Part shown: one piece after another, positions 1-9,446 of the stretch
How positions within the stretch are numbered: the stretch's first letter is position 1
Layout of the letters: each line of letters opens with the position of its first letter
Assembly: GCF_010731855.1 (NCBI RefSeq)
Contig: NZ_AP022620.1
Span: 3,100,001-3,164,000, forward strand
Length of the DNA: 64,000 bases
Direction of reading: 5' to 3'
From: Mycolicibacterium anyangense
Lineage (GTDB): Bacteria; Actinomycetota; Actinomycetes; Mycobacteriales; Mycobacteriaceae
Notes under the pieces: generated by a model
What the model saw: only the letters and a program-made list of their open reading frames with translations
Told to the model about the DNA's origin: nothing
Databases searched by the model: none
Position numbers and translations under genes: made by a program

Positions 1-1511
1 TCGTCGCGCAGCGATCCACCGGGGTGGACGATCGCCTTCACGCCCGCGGCGGTCAGTGTCTCCAGCCCGTCGGGGAACGGGAAGAAGGCGTCGCTGGCGG
101 CGACGGCGCCGCGCACCCGGTCCCCACCACGCTCGACGGCCAGTCGGGCGGCGTCGACCCGGTTGACCTGACCCATACCCACTCCAACGGTGGCACCGTC
201 GGCGGCGACGACGATCGCGTTGGACTTCACCGCCCGGCAAGTGCGCCAGGCGAAGGCCAGGTCGGCCAGGGTGGCCGGGTCGGCGGGCTCGCCGGTGGCC
301 AGCGTCCAGTTGGCCGGGTCGTCACCGGGGGCGTTGATGCTGTCGCGTTCCTGCATGAGCAGACCGCCGCTGATCTGGCGGATCTCCACCCCGTCGACCG
401 GCGGCTCGGCGGCCACCAGCACGCGAATGTTCTTCTTACGGGCCAGGATCTCGACCGCGCCCGGCTCATAGGCCGGGGCGATGATGACCTCGGTGAAGAT
501 CTCCGAGACGAACTCGGCCATTTCCACGGTCACCTCGGTGTTGGCGGCGATCACGCCACCGAACGCCGACAGCGGATCGCACTCATGGGCCTTGCGATGC
601 GCGTCGGCCACCGACACCGAGGAGATCGCGATACCGCAGGGGTTGGCGTGCTTGATGATCGCCACGCAGATCTGCTCGTGGTCGAACGCGGCCCGCCAGG
701 CGGCGTCGGCATCGGTGAAGTTGTTGTAGGACATCTCTTTTCCGTGCAGCTGCTGCGCCTGCGCCAGGCCCGGCCAGCCCACGTCGTCGCTGTAGAGCGC
801 GGCCTGCTGATGCGGGTTCTCGCCATAGCGCAGCAGCGAGGTGCGCCGCCAGGTGCGGCCGAACCACGGCGGCAGGAACCCCGGCGCCTCGCCCTCTTCG
901 GGGGCCAGGGTGAAGCCCATCCAGCTCGCCACCGCGACGTCGTATTCGGCGGTGTGCCGGAAGGCCAGCGACGCCAGCTTCTTGCGCTCATCGAAGGTGA
1001 ATCCGCCGGCCCGGACCGCGGCGAGCACCCCGTCGTAGCCCAGCGGGTCCACCACGACGGCGACACTGGCATGGTTCTTGGCCGCGGCGCGCACCATCGA
1101 CGGGCCGCCGATGTCGATCTGCTCGACGCACTCGTCGATCTCGGCGCCGGAGTCCACCGTCTCGCTGAACGGGTAGAGGTTGACCACCACGAGGTCGAAC
1201 GGCTCGATGTTGAGCTTCTCCAGCGCAGCGACGTGCTCGGGGTTGCGGGTGTCGGCGAGCAGCCCGGCGTGGATGTGCGGATGCAGGGTCTTGACCCGGC
1301 CGTCGAGCACCTCGGGAAAACCGGTCACCGTTTCCACCGGGGTCACCGGAATGCCCTTGCTGGCAATGGTTTTGGCGGTCGAACCGGTGGAGACAATGTC
1401 AACCCCGGCGTCATGCAGGCCCTGCGCGAGTGGGATCAGGCCACTCTTGTCGTACACGCTGATCAGTGCCCGCCGGATCGGCCTCTTGCCGATCAATGTC
1501 CCCGACGTCAT
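1..1511 (-). CDS. purH: Bifunctional AICAR transformylase/IMP cyclohydrolase PurH (3' end cut by window)
   Basis: PurH performs the last two steps of de novo IMP synthesis: formyl transfer to AICAR, then ring closure. The visible 503 codons start M-T-S-G-T-L-I-G and run to the family's C-terminal G-G-S-L-R-D-D, so only about 20 residues lie beyond the left edge. The N-terminal MGS-like cyclohydrolase domain covers roughly residues 1-150, including the family's V-K-T-L-H-P segment. The transformylase domain follows, with the catalytic Lys-His in K-H-A-N-P-C-G. The ATG overlaps the purN stop in an ATGA arrangement (1508-1511), so the two are translationally coupled. Identification is secure. 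Confidence 0.96.
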   Translation of the reverse strand, partial: MTSGTLIGKRPIRRALISVYDKSGLIPLAQGLHDAGVDIVSTGSTAKTIASKGIPVTPVETVTGFPEVLDGRVKTLHPHIHAGLLADTRNPEHVAALEKLNIEPFDLVVVNLYPFSETVDSGAEIDECVEQIDIGGPSMVRAAAKNHASVAVVVDPLGYDGVLAAVRAGGFTFDERKKLASLAFRHTAEYDVAVASWMGFTLAPEEGEAPGFLPPWFGRTWRRTSLLRYGENPHQQAALYSDDVGWPGLAQAQQLHGKEMSYNNFTDADAAWRAAFDHEQICVAIIKHANPCGIAISSVSVADAHRKAHECDPLSAFGGVIAANTEVTVEMAEFVSEIFTEVIIAPAYEPGAVEILARKKNIRVLVAAEPPVDGVEIRQISGGLLMQERDSINAPGDDPANWTLATGEPADPATLADLAFAWRTCRAVKSNAIVVAADGATVGVGMGQVNRVDAARLAVERGGDRVRGAVAASDAFFPFPDGLETLTAAGVKAIVHPGGSLRD

Positions 1512-2137
1512 CCTATGGTCGCCTTTCTGCCACTCCAGGTCACACCGCGCGTTGCCACCGCGGCCAGCACGTCCACCAGCAGTCGCCGTTCGACGACCTT
1601 GATGCGCTCGTGCAATGTGTCTTCATCATCGCCGTCGAGGACCTCGACGGCCTGTTGGGCCAGGATCGGCCCGGTGTCCATCCCGGCGTCGACCAGGTGA
1701 ACAGTGCATCCGGTGACCCTGACACCGTAATTCAGCGCGTCGGGCACCGCGTGCGCGCCGGGGAAGGCGGGCAGCAACGCCGGATGGGTGTTGACCACCC
1801 TGCCGATGAAACGCGAAAGGAACTCGGGGCCAAGGATTTTCATGAAACCTGCCGAGACGATCAGGTCAGGCTGATGGGCTGCGGTGGCATCGGCGATCGC
1901 GGTATCCCAGGCGGCCCGGTCAGGGTGGTCGCCCAGCCGTACGCAGTAGGACGGAATGCCCGCGTCCTGTGCGATCTGCACGGCCTTGCAGTCACGGTCC
2001 ACCCCGACCGCGACGATGCGGGCCGGGTAGTCGCCCACCGCGGAGTCGAGCAGCGAGGCCAGCAGCGATCCGGTTCCCGAAGCCAGGACGACGACGCGGG
2101 CCGGCGCGCTGGGCGGGATGCTGAGGGGATGCTGCAC
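1508..2137 (-). CDS. purN: Phosphoribosylglycinamide formyltransferase PurN
   Basis: PurN transfers a formyl group from 10-formyl-THF to GAR in purine synthesis. The 209-residue protein has the usual length. It carries the nucleotide-binding start [10 protein letters not shown], the catalytic Asn/His in [10 protein letters not shown] and the Asp in D-A-G-M-D-T-G-P-I. It lies upstream of purH with a 4-base overlap and about 106 bp downstream of perM, the same perM-purN-purH order as I recall in M. tuberculosis. Function is established for the family. Confidence 0.96.
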   Translation of the reverse strand: MQHPLSIPPSAPARVVVLASGTGSLLASLLDSAVGDYPARIVAVGVDRDCKAVQIAQDAGIPSYCVRLGDHPDRAAWDTAIADATAAHQPDLIVSAGFMKILGPEFLSRFIGRVVNTHPALLPAFPGAHAVPDALNYGVRVTGCTVHLVDAGMDTGPILAQQAVEVLDGDDEDTLHERIKVVERRLLVDVLAAVATRGVTWSGRKATIG

Positions 2138-2243
2138 GGCGATGAGCCTAGCTGTGGTTTGACCCTAATGAGACCGGGCACCCGGCCGATCGCCGCGAGA
2201 TTGCCGTCCTGCAGGCCGCTACTCGCACTTTGTCGGCGTGAGC

Positions 2244-3704
2244 TCAGTCCCGCGGCGGGTGCGGCTCGTCGGCCTCGATGTCGGCGTCGACGAACATCAG
2301 ATCCTCGACATCCTCGAGGTCGGGAGCGGGCCGCACCGGCCGTGGCGGCGCAGCTGGCGGCTTCGGCTCCGGCTCGGGTTCCGGCCCGGGCTGGGGCTCG
2401 GGCTCGGGCACCAGTTCGGCGTCGATCACCTCCGCGTCGATCAACTCCGCCTCGATCACCGGGCCCTGGTCGTCGACGACCGGCTCGCCGAAGACGATCG
2501 GTTCGGTCATCGGCTCGCCATCGGGTTCGGCGACCACCAGCGGCGCCTTGATCACCGGCTTGGGCCGGCGAACCACACCGCCGGCCATCACCACCGTCAG
2601 CGCGCCGACGACGAAGAACCAGAAGAACACCCCGGGCCCGAACGTCGACTGGTCTACCCCGACGTCGCCGAAGTTGCCCAGTTTCCCGCCCCCGGCATAG
2701 CCGAGCAGCGCCATCGTCGCCGCGGACAGCAGGGCGGCCACCGCGAGCTTGCCCAGCGCCGCCGGCAGCGGCAGCGGCCGGCGGGCACACTGCTGGCCCA
2801 CCGCCACCCCGGCTGCGGCTCCGACGATCAGCAGGGCGACCCACACCGGGCCCAGCGGCGGTGTGGGCACCGCCGCCAGGATCGGCAGCGCCGGGATGTC
2901 ACCGCCGAACACGGTGAACGAACTGAACGTCGCGAAGCCGATGTGCGCGCTGGATCCGACGGCCACCGCCGATGTCCCCACGATGACGTTGGGTGCATAC
3001 AGGACCGACAGCAGCGTCAGGCTCAGCTGGCCGAACAGTGAGTCGGTGATCGCGAACAGGTCGTGCATGGTGCCCCAGTGCACGACCAGCGACCCGGCCG
3101 TCACCGCGGCCGACAGCCCGAACAGGGCCAGCATTCCGGCCGCGGCAGCGCGCACCGTGTCGCCCAGCCAGAGCGGCAGCCCGAGGGAGCGCAGCGCGCG
3201 CCATCCCACCTGCGAGCCCACCCCGATCAGGGCGCCGACGGCATGCACCGCCAGCACACCGGAGAATGCCCGCAACGCGCTGGGGGTCTGCAGATCCGTG
3301 ATCACCGAGGAGGCGTCGTGGATGACCGCCAGCGCGATCGCCGCGACCAGCAGCGGTCCGCCGAGCGCCGACGCCACGATCCAGCGGGTCACGAACCACG
3401 ATGCACGCGGCGAGGTGGCGGCGGCGGTGGTGCGGGCCGTCCCCCACACCATCACCAGCACCGGCAGTAGCGGCAGTGCGCCGAGCTGATGTCCGGCGAT
3501 CGAGACGGGCACCTGGTGTACCGCCAGCCACATGCTGGCGACGGCACCGAGGGTGCCGGTCATATCGCTGTTGGCGATGACGAGCTGTAGCAGCGTGACC
3601 GCGGTGATCACCACGAGCGCAACCAGGGCCGGGCCGAAGGCAACCCGGACCAGGTCACGCGCCTGGCGCGCGCCGACGGGCCGCTGGTCCTCCATTCGCG
3701 TCAC
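2244..3704 (-). CDS. perM: PerM-type polytopic membrane protein (DUF6350)
   Basis: The 486-residue protein is hydrophobic for about its first 380 residues (around ten membrane segments, e.g. [14 protein letters not shown]). It ends in a cytoplasmic acidic, proline-rich tail of repeated E-P pairs and [11 protein letters not shown] units. M. tuberculosis PerM (Rv0955), its positional equivalent, is required for division and persistence under magnesium or acid stress. It starts 39 bp downstream of the Rv0954-like gene and precedes purN. The family call rests on position, topology and tail composition; the molecular activity is not known from sequence. Confidence 0.85.
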   Translation of the reverse strand: MTRMEDQRPVGARQARDLVRVAFGPALVALVVITAVTLLQLVIANSDMTGTLGAVASMWLAVHQVPVSIAGHQLGALPLLPVLVMVWGTARTTAAATSPRASWFVTRWIVASALGGPLLVAAIALAVIHDASSVITDLQTPSALRAFSGVLAVHAVGALIGVGSQVGWRALRSLGLPLWLGDTVRAAAAGMLALFGLSAAVTAGSLVVHWGTMHDLFAITDSLFGQLSLTLLSVLYAPNVIVGTSAVAVGSSAHIGFATFSSFTVFGGDIPALPILAAVPTPPLGPVWVALLIVGAAAGVAVGQQCARRPLPLPAALGKLAVAALLSAATMALLGYAGGGKLGNFGDVGVDQSTFGPGVFFWFFVVGALTVVMAGGVVRRPKPVIKAPLVVAEPDGEPMTEPIVFGEPVVDDQGPVIEAELIDAEVIDAELVPEPEPQPGPEPEPEPKPPAAPPRPVRPAPDLEDVEDLMFVDADIEADEPHPPRD

Positions 3705-3743
3705 AGGTCGCGCTGGTATCCGGAACGCGCGAGGCGCACCCGG

Positions 3744-4559
3744 TTAGGACGGTGCCGGGCCAGACGGCGACGACGGTGCGGACGGCGCCTGGGACTGTTG
3801 CCCGGGTTGTCCGGGGGCCGGCTGCTGGCCGGAGCCGACCGACGGCGGCGGGCTGAAGCTGGGGAATCCGGTGGGCGGGGTGGGCGGCCCACTCTGCGGG
3901 CCGGGTGCGGAGAAGCCGCCGCCGGACGGGTAGCCGCCGTACTGGGACGGGTAACCGGGACGCTGACCCGGGCCCTGCGGTCCGGGCTGCGGACCAACCT
4001 GCTGACCGTAGTAGCCACCCGGGGGCGGGCCGTACTGGCCGTACTGGTCGTAGCGGGGCCGCGGGGCGGGCGCGGTGATGACTCCGGCCTCCAGCAGCAG
4101 CGCCGCGACGGCGGCGGCCGCTTCCAGGATGGTGAACGTGAGGACCACCCACAGCGCCCAGCCGATCGAGAAGCCCGCCGGCTTGCTGACCACCTGCGCG
4201 ATGACCAGCAGCACAGCGAGCACCGAGATCGCGGCGACGACCGCGGTGTAGGGCTTGGCCTTGGGCACCAGGCTGACGGCGGCGAGCAGCGCGGCGAGCA
4301 CGGCCGCGATCACGGGGTAGCCGCCACCGCTGCCGGTGAGTTCGGCACCGCCGAACGGGCCGAGTTCGGCGGTCACGGTGAACACCGGTCCGAAGCTGGC
4401 CAGGTAGGCGACCAGGCCGGCCACCACAACGCCGATCGTCAGATACAGGGGCAGCTTGCTCGGTCCCGGGTCGCTCGGGGCGAACGACGGCCCGGCAGCC
4501 CCGTACGCGCCCTGCGGCTGCGTGGGCGGGTAGCCCGGGTTGTTGGGCGGGTAGGTCAT
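3744..4559 (-). CDS. Rv0954-like four-helix membrane protein with Pro/Gly/Gln-rich tail
   Basis: The chosen ATG ([10 protein letters not shown]) follows a clear AAGGAGAG ribosome binding site. The 271 residues have a short Pro/Gly/Tyr-rich N-terminus and four membrane segments between about residues 35 and 160. A long cytoplasmic low-complexity tail of Y-G-Q-Y-G-P and P-G-Q-P-G-Q units follows. The DUF5336/34-kDa-antigen-like family and the position next to perM match M. tuberculosis Rv0954, which has been linked to the divisome. It probably forms a transcription unit with perM. Specific function is inferred only. Confidence 0.82.
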   Translation of the reverse strand: MTYPPNNPGYPPTQPQGAYGAAGPSFAPSDPGPSKLPLYLTIGVVVAGLVAYLASFGPVFTVTAELGPFGGAELTGSGGGYPVIAAVLAALLAAVSLVPKAKPYTAVVAAISVLAVLLVIAQVVSKPAGFSIGWALWVVLTFTILEAAAAVAALLLEAGVITAPAPRPRYDQYGQYGPPPGGYYGQQVGPQPGPQGPGQRPGYPSQYGGYPSGGGFSAPGPQSGPPTPPTGFPSFSPPPSVGSGQQPAPGQPGQQSQAPSAPSSPSGPAPS

Positions 4560-4727
4560 GGCCTCTCCTTCAGCCTTGGCGCGCCGCGCTCCCCTGCGGC
4601 GCTGCGTCGGTTGTGGCACTCGAACGGACCCACTGGCCCAGCTCGACCATCAACGCTAGCGCACGGTGCCGCAGGGGCGGCGACCATCGGCGTGTCACAC
4701 AGGCAGTTGACACACTGCCCACACGCC

Positions 4728-5858
4728 TCAGGCAGAAGCCAAGACCGGGGCCCCCACCGAATCGCTATCGGCTGCTTCGATTTCGCGGACCAGCGGCAGC
4801 ACGCGGGCGCCGAAGTATTCGATCTCCTCCTGGAAGTGCAGGAAGCCACCGAGGATGAGGTCCACCCCGCGCTTGCGGTAGGCCGCGATGCGTTCGGCGA
4901 TCTGCTCGGGTGTCCCGATGAGCTGGGTGCGGAACCCGTCGTTGTATTGGACCAGGTCTTCGAAGCTGGAATCGGCCCACATGCCGCGCTTGTCGGCGGT
5001 GGAGTTGCCGGCCTGTTGCACGGCCGAGCGGAAACCTTCCACGGCAGGCTTGTTGGCCTTGGCGATGATCTCGCGCAGCGTGTCCTTCGCTTCCTTCTCA
5101 GTATCCCTGGCGATGATGAAGCCGTTGAGCCCGACCTTGACCTCGCGGCCCGCCTCGCGGGCATGGTCGCGGACATCGACGACCTGCTCGGTGATGCCGT
5201 CGAAGTCCTTGCCGTTGGAGAAGTACCAGTCGGCGTAGTAGCCGCCGTTGCGCCGGGCCGCGGTGGAGTTGCCGCCCTGGAACAGCTCCGGGTTTGGCCG
5301 GTCGGCGGTGTTGAGCGGCTTGGGCTTGAGGGTGAAGTCGTGGATCCGGTAGAAGTCGCCGCGGAAATCGACGTTGTCCTCGGTCCAGATCTTGCGGATC
5401 ACCTGAAGGAACTCCGCAGAGCGACGGTAGCGCTCGTCATGTTCGAGCCACGGCTCACCCAGATGGGTGAACTCGTCCTTGAACCAGCCGGAGACGACGT
5501 TGATCGCGAACCGGCCGCCGGACAGGTGGTCGGCGGTGGCGCCGAGCTTGGCCAGCACGGCCGGATGCCACAGACCCGGATGGACGGCGGCGATCACCTT
5601 GAGCCGCTGGGTCGCCAACAGCAGTGCCAGGCTGAAGCTGGTCGACTCGTGCTGGAACTCAGCGCCGTAGGACGCTTCGTAGCGCACCTGGCTCAGCGCG
5701 TACTCGAAGCCGTTGTTCTCCGCGGTCTGCGCCAGCTTTGCGTTGTACGCGTAGTTCCAGTCGGTGCGCTGCTCGATGTCACTGGTCACCAACCCACCAC
5801 TGACGTTGGGCACCCAGTAGGCGAACTTCACTTGGTCTGCAATGCGTTCGGTTGTCAC
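4728..5858 (-). CDS. sfnG: FMNH2-dependent dimethylsulfone monooxygenase (SfnG type)
   Basis: A 376-residue luciferase-like (LLM) TIM-barrel flavoprotein. It opens with K-F-A-Y-W-V-P-N-V-S-G-G-L-V and continues A-L-S-Q-V-R-Y and I-N-V-V-S-G-W-F-K-D-E-F, which match my recollection of the SfnG branch rather than SsuD. SfnG oxidises dimethylsulfone to methanesulfinate for sulfur scavenging, using FMNH2 from a separate reductase. No reductase, sulfonate transporter or sfnR-type regulator lies nearby, so the reductant must come from elsewhere. The C-terminus G-G-F-L-H-F-Q-E-E-I-E-Y-F-G is typical of the family. Substrate is inferred from subfamily resemblance. Confidence 0.82.
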   Translation of the reverse strand: MTTERIADQVKFAYWVPNVSGGLVTSDIEQRTDWNYAYNAKLAQTAENNGFEYALSQVRYEASYGAEFQHESTSFSLALLLATQRLKVIAAVHPGLWHPAVLAKLGATADHLSGGRFAINVVSGWFKDEFTHLGEPWLEHDERYRRSAEFLQVIRKIWTEDNVDFRGDFYRIHDFTLKPKPLNTADRPNPELFQGGNSTAARRNGGYYADWYFSNGKDFDGITEQVVDVRDHAREAGREVKVGLNGFIIARDTEKEAKDTLREIIAKANKPAVEGFRSAVQQAGNSTADKRGMWADSSFEDLVQYNDGFRTQLIGTPEQIAERIAAYRKRGVDLILGGFLHFQEEIEYFGARVLPLVREIEAADSDSVGAPVLASA

Positions 5859-5899
5859 GGGGAAACATGCTCGCCAGCGCGCCTGAGCACGTCACCCTT

Positions 5900-6820
5900 T
5901 TAACTCGCCGAGAGTTCAGTTCTTGTACGCGAAGCCCGAGAAGCGGCGTGAACAAGTGCGGTGTCGGCGGCACGGTACCCGCTGGCCGCCAGAGCGGTAA
6001 GCGCGCGTCTCACAATGTTTTCAGGTTGGTAGCGCAGGTGATTGGCGCTCACCCGGACCATGCGCCAACCAAGATCCGCGAAGAACTCCAGCCGATCGAT
6101 GTCCCCGGCATGCTGTCCTGGGTCGGTCCAGTGCTGCGCGCCGTCGTACTCGACGCCGACTTTCCATTCCGGCCAACCCATATCGATACGCCTGACGATG
6201 CGGCCGGCTGCATTGCGGATTGGGATCTGTGTAACAGGTCGGGGCAGACCTGAGCTGATGAGCAACAGCCGCACCCTCGATTCCTGCGGCGATTCCGCTC
6301 CGCCGTCGGCGATGTCGAGGATGTGGCGCAGGCGTCTGATGTGGCGCGCACCGGGATTGCGTCGGGCGATCGTCGCGATATCGGCGACGGTGACACGGGT
6401 CGCGGCAAGTACCGCGTCGACGCGGATGAGCCCGAGGGTGAATGACGATCTGCGACCGAGGTCATAGGCGGTTCGGGCAGCAGTGGTACAGCTGATTCCC
6501 CGCACCCGGCACAGCTCATCGTCGCGAACAGCACCGCTGTGCACGACGATGCCAGGTGGTCTGCGGTACTGAGCACGCACCAGCTCGGCGGGACTGCGAT
6601 CGGGCATCCAGCGCACACCCAGCAACGCCGCCGCGGACACCCCGGCCACCGTGGCCCGCCGGCCCGACCACATCCACGCCGCGACCGCCCGATCCGCGGC
6701 ACTGAGGTCGGCGGGGTTCCGCACGTAGACGTTGCGGTGCAGTTTCGTATAGCCGCGGTTCAACTCACGACGAGTCATCCCAGCCGCGAGGGCTTCCGAG
6801 GCCATGATCAAATTCGCCAC
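5900..6820 (-). CDS. DUF559 (Vsr-like endonuclease fold) protein
   Basis: A 306-residue protein with an N-terminal AbiEi-like winged-helix segment (R-R-E-L-N-R-G-Y-T-K-L-H-R-N-V-Y-V). The C-terminal DUF559 nuclease-like domain contains E-S-R-V-R, D-M-G-W-P-E-W-K-V-G-V-E-Y-D-G and Q-H. Many mycobacterial genomes carry such genes with unknown role; relatives are discussed as abortive-infection or antitoxin-like proteins. The start drawn is a GTG; an ATG 15 bases downstream is an alternative. Its last 16 or so codons lie inside a 47-bp sequence repeated upstream of the gene (6892-6938), suggesting mobility or loss of a paralogue. Domain call good, function unknown. Confidence 0.75.
   Translation of the reverse strand: MANLIMASEALAAGMTRRELNRGYTKLHRNVYVRNPADLSAADRAVAAWMWSGRRATVAGVSAAALLGVRWMPDRSPAELVRAQYRRPPGIVVHSGAVRDDELCRVRGISCTTAARTAYDLGRRSSFTLGLIRVDAVLAATRVTVADIATIARRNPGARHIRRLRHILDIADGGAESPQESRVRLLLISSGLPRPVTQIPIRNAAGRIVRRIDMGWPEWKVGVEYDGAQHWTDPGQHAGDIDRLEFFADLGWRMVRVSANHLRYQPENIVRRALTALAASGYRAADTALVHAASRASRTRTELSAS
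5923..5969. repeat. 47-bp direct repeat, left copy (inside DUF559 3' end)
   Basis: This stretch begins TTGTACGCGAA and ends AAGTGCGGTGTCGGCG. It matches 6892-6938 at 44 of 47 positions in the same orientation. Here it encodes the C-terminal residues A-D-T-A-L-V-H-A-A-S-R of the DUF559 protein on the minus strand. Confidence 0.85.
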
Positions 6821-6891
6821 GCCGTCATGGTCGGCACCCTGTGCGTCGCGAGCCAGTCATGCCTGTGGACAACCCGCTCACACTGCACTTG

Positions 6892-6938
6892 TTGTACGCG
6901 AATCGCGAGAAGCGGCGCGAACAAGTGCGGTGTCGGCG
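6892..6938. repeat. 47-bp direct repeat, right copy (upstream of DUF559 gene)
   Basis: Right partner of the repeat at 5923-5969 (three mismatches). This copy is intergenic and bounded by a 9-bp inverted repeat GCACTTGTT / AACAAGTGC (about 6885-6926). Read on the minus strand it would encode a similar A-D-T-A-L-V-R-A-A-S-R tail. It may therefore be the 3' scrap of a lost second DUF559 gene, or a small palindromic element. Confidence 0.8.
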
Positions 6939-6967
6939 AAATGAGACCCCGCCCTTGCCCCCGCTAC

Positions 6968-6981
6968 TGGAACTCGTTCTA
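6968..6981 (+). promoter_or_regulatory. KstR-type operator
   Basis: TGGAACTCGTTCTA fits the 14-base KstR consensus TnnAACnnGTTnnA exactly. It ends 9 bases before the ATG of the LLM gene at 6991. KstR is the TetR-family repressor of cholesterol and lipid catabolism in mycobacteria. Binding is inferred from the motif. Confidence 0.65.
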
Positions 6982-6990
6982 ATCCTCGGC

Positions 6991-7839
6991 ATGGACTACG
7001 GGCTCGTTCTGTTCACCAGCGACCGCGGGATCACCCCGGCGGCGGCCGCCAAACTCGCCGACGACCACGGCTTCCAGACGTTCTACGTTCCGGAGCACAC
7101 CCACATCCCGGTGAAGCGGGAAGCAGCGCACCCCGGCACCGGTGACGAGACCCTGCCCGACGACCGCTACATGCGGACCCTGGACCCGTGGGTAAGCCTG
7201 GGCACCGCAGCCGCGGTGACCTCCCGGGTCAGGCTGTCCACCGCCGTGGCGCTGCCGGTCGAACACGATCCGATCACTCTGGCGAAATCGATTGCCACAC
7301 TTGACCATTTGTCAGGTGGGCGGGTGAGTCTAGGGGTCGGCTTCGGCTGGAACACCGATGAACTGCTGGATCACCACGTGCCGCCGAACCGCCGGCGCAC
7401 CGTGCTGCGCGAATACATCGAGGCCATGCGCGCCCTGTGGACCCAGGAAGAGGCCGCCTACGACGGCGAGTTCGTGAAGTTCGGCCCGAGCTGGGCGTGG
7501 CCCAAGCCGGTTCAGCCGCACATCCCGGTGTTGGTGGGCGCCGGCGGCACGGAGAACACCTTCAAGTGGATCTCCCGGCATGCCGACGGCTGGATCACCA
7601 CACCACGCGACTTCGACATCGACGCCCCGGTCCAGCTGCTGCATGACACCTGGGCCGCCGCCGGCCGCGAGGGTGCCCCGCAGATCGTGGCGCTGGACTA
7701 CAAGCCGGTGCCGGACAAGCTGGAGCACTGGCGCGAGATCGGAGTCACCGAGGTGTTGTTCGGGCTGCCGGACAAGCCCGCCGACGAGGTCGCCGCCTAC
7801 GTCGAGCGGCTGGCCGGAAAGCTCGGCGCACTCACCTAG
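6991..7839 (+). CDS. LLM-class F420-type oxidoreductase (Rv0953c-like)
   Basis: The ATG at 6991 (M-D-Y-G-L-V-L-F-T-S-D-R-G) gives 282 residues, which I recall as the length of M. tuberculosis Rv0953c. Upstream in-frame codons run through the repeat and are excluded. LLM hallmarks are L-D-H-L-S-G-G-R-V-S-L-G-V-G-F-G-W-N and P-V-L-V-G-A-G-G-T. These enzymes use F420 or FMN for hydride transfer; the substrate is unknown. A KstR box sits directly upstream, implying a role in lipid or sterol catabolism. Its stop overlaps that of the convergent thiolase by two bases. Confidence 0.85.
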   Translation: MDYGLVLFTSDRGITPAAAAKLADDHGFQTFYVPEHTHIPVKREAAHPGTGDETLPDDRYMRTLDPWVSLGTAAAVTSRVRLSTAVALPVEHDPITLAKSIATLDHLSGGRVSLGVGFGWNTDELLDHHVPPNRRRTVLREYIEAMRALWTQEEAAYDGEFVKFGPSWAWPKPVQPHIPVLVGAGGTENTFKWISRHADGWITTPRDFDIDAPVQLLHDTWAAAGREGAPQIVALDYKPVPDKLEHWREIGVTEVLFGLPDKPADEVAAYVERLAGKLGALT

Positions 7840-9359
7840 GCCAGAACGGCGCGGTTGTCCTTCTCGGCGGCCCGCACGGTGATGCGTGCGCCCAGCGGAT
7901 CACCGTCGCTGAGCAGTCCGACCAGATCGGCGTCCTCGGTCAGCGCCAGGAACCGGCTGTCGTCGGCATCGAGCCGGCCCATGATGATCCCGGTGCGCAC
8001 CGGCCAGTCGTAGCGCACCGTGTAGGTCTCGATGGTGGCCGGGCCGTCGGCCTTCTCGGTTACCGGCACCACCGGGCGGGCCGCGACCTCGCGACACAGC
8101 GCAGCACTGTTGTCCGGCTTCCAGTTCACCGGCGTCGTCGAGTACACCCCGACGGAATACTTGCTCATGATCCCGCCGTTGGCGGCAATGAGGCCGAAAT
8201 CGCCTGGGCGGTCCCTCATTTCACTCACCGTCTCGGCGATCCCATGCAGCGAGTAGTTATTGCCGGGCCCACCGAAGTAGGGCAGGCCGCCAGTGAGGGT
8301 CAGCCCGCGCGAGTCATCGGTAGCCAATCCGGTGCCGTCACAGAAGTTGAAGACCGGCACCGGGAAGCAGCTGTAGAGATCGAAGGTGGAGATGTCGTCG
8401 ATGCCGACCCCGGCCACGGCAAGGGCCTCGTTGATCGCCAGCACCGAGGCCGAGTTGTAATCGACCTGCACGCGGTCCAGCAGCGGCTGGTCCACCAGAT
8501 CGGCATGCCCGTGCAGGTACACCCACCGCTCCTGCGGCACACCCAGCCGGCGTGCCGCCTCCACCGACATCAGCACCGCGGCCGCACCCATGTTGACCTG
8601 ATCGCGCGCCACCAGCAGCCGCGGGTACGGGTCGCAGATCATCCGGTTGGACTCGGTCACGGTGATCAATTCCTCGGCGGTGCGCTCCACCGGCGCCGAC
8701 GAAAATGGGTTCTTGGCAGCAACTTTGGTGAACGGGGCGAATAGTTCGCCCATGGCACGACGGTATTCGGCGACGCTCAGGCCGACCCGGCTGCGGCGGG
8801 CGTTCTCCAGCAGTCCGTACTGCGCGGGTGCGCCGATCAAGCCGTGCGCCACGGTGTAGTCGGTGAACAGGCCCTCGTAGCCGTAGCCGCGGTCTTCCAG
8901 CGAGCCCTCGACCGTCTCGGAGTGGTCCGGCTTGTCCCGGTCGGCGTAATACCGAAGGCTGGAAGTGTTTTCGGAGCCGAAGATCATGACGACCTCGGCC
9001 GCGCCCGACGCGATGACACCGGCGAACTCGGTGACCAGATGCTGCGGCCCCTGCCCGCCGAGCGGTTCCAGGACGGCACGCGCCGGTGCCGCGCCGATGC
9101 GGTTGGCCACCGACCGTGGATAGTTGTTGGACGCGCCCAGCAGGGTTGGCGTGCGTCCGGAGATCTCGAACTGCCGGATGCCCGCCACCGTGTCGATGGC
9201 CCGGGCCACCGCTGCGGCGTCGGCGCCGGTGTCGCGCAGGGCGGCCTGCGCCGCCGCGGTCGCGAGTTCGACCGAGGACAGCCCGCGGTAGCTGGACTCG
9301 CCGAGACGCTCGGTGAACTGACCGACGCCAACGATGACGGGGGTACGCGGATCGACCAT
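7836..9359 (-). CDS. Thiolase-like acyl-CoA acetyltransferase with C-terminal OB-type domain
   Basis: The 507-residue protein has a thiolase fold (T-P-V-I-V-G-V-G-Q-F-T-E-R near the N-terminus, D-L-Y-S-C-F-P-V in the C-terminal half). An extra domain of about 100 residues follows that resembles the OB-fold tail of the Rv1867-like group. The usual nucleophile motif C-A-S-G is replaced by G-G-Q-G-P-Q-H-L, and the G-G-H-P-x-G-A-T-G loop by G-G-P-G-N-N-Y-S-L-H-G. Classical thiolysis therefore looks unlikely and a lipid-carrier or unusual acyltransferase role is more plausible. It is convergent with the LLM gene and separated from sucD by a terminator. Confidence 0.75.
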   Translation of the reverse strand: MVDPRTPVIVGVGQFTERLGESSYRGLSSVELATAAAQAALRDTGADAAAVARAIDTVAGIRQFEISGRTPTLLGASNNYPRSVANRIGAAPARAVLEPLGGQGPQHLVTEFAGVIASGAAEVVMIFGSENTSSLRYYADRDKPDHSETVEGSLEDRGYGYEGLFTDYTVAHGLIGAPAQYGLLENARRSRVGLSVAEYRRAMGELFAPFTKVAAKNPFSSAPVERTAEELITVTESNRMICDPYPRLLVARDQVNMGAAAVLMSVEAARRLGVPQERWVYLHGHADLVDQPLLDRVQVDYNSASVLAINEALAVAGVGIDDISTFDLYSCFPVPVFNFCDGTGLATDDSRGLTLTGGLPYFGGPGNNYSLHGIAETVSEMRDRPGDFGLIAANGGIMSKYSVGVYSTTPVNWKPDNSAALCREVAARPVVPVTEKADGPATIETYTVRYDWPVRTGIIMGRLDADDSRFLALTEDADLVGLLSDGDPLGARITVRAAEKDNRAVLA

Positions 9360-9394
9360 AGTTCGACAGGCTAACCAGCGCCGCCACCATACGC

Positions 9395-9432
9395 AAAAGG
9401 CCCCCGCGACGCTTTGCGCGCGGGGGCCCTTG
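9395..9432 (-). terminator. Intrinsic terminator of sucCD
   Basis: A 10-bp stem GGCCCCCGCG / CGCGGGGGCC with an 8-10 base loop. On the minus strand it is followed by TTTT and begins about 15 bases after the sucD stop. Confidence 0.8.
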
Positions 9433-9446
9433 CGACTGCTCGCGAG

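Noticed and set aside
3798-5903. Long plus-strand open frame antisense to the Rv0954-like and sfnG genes
   Set aside because: Composition is typical of GC-rich shadow frames; both minus-strand genes have clear families.
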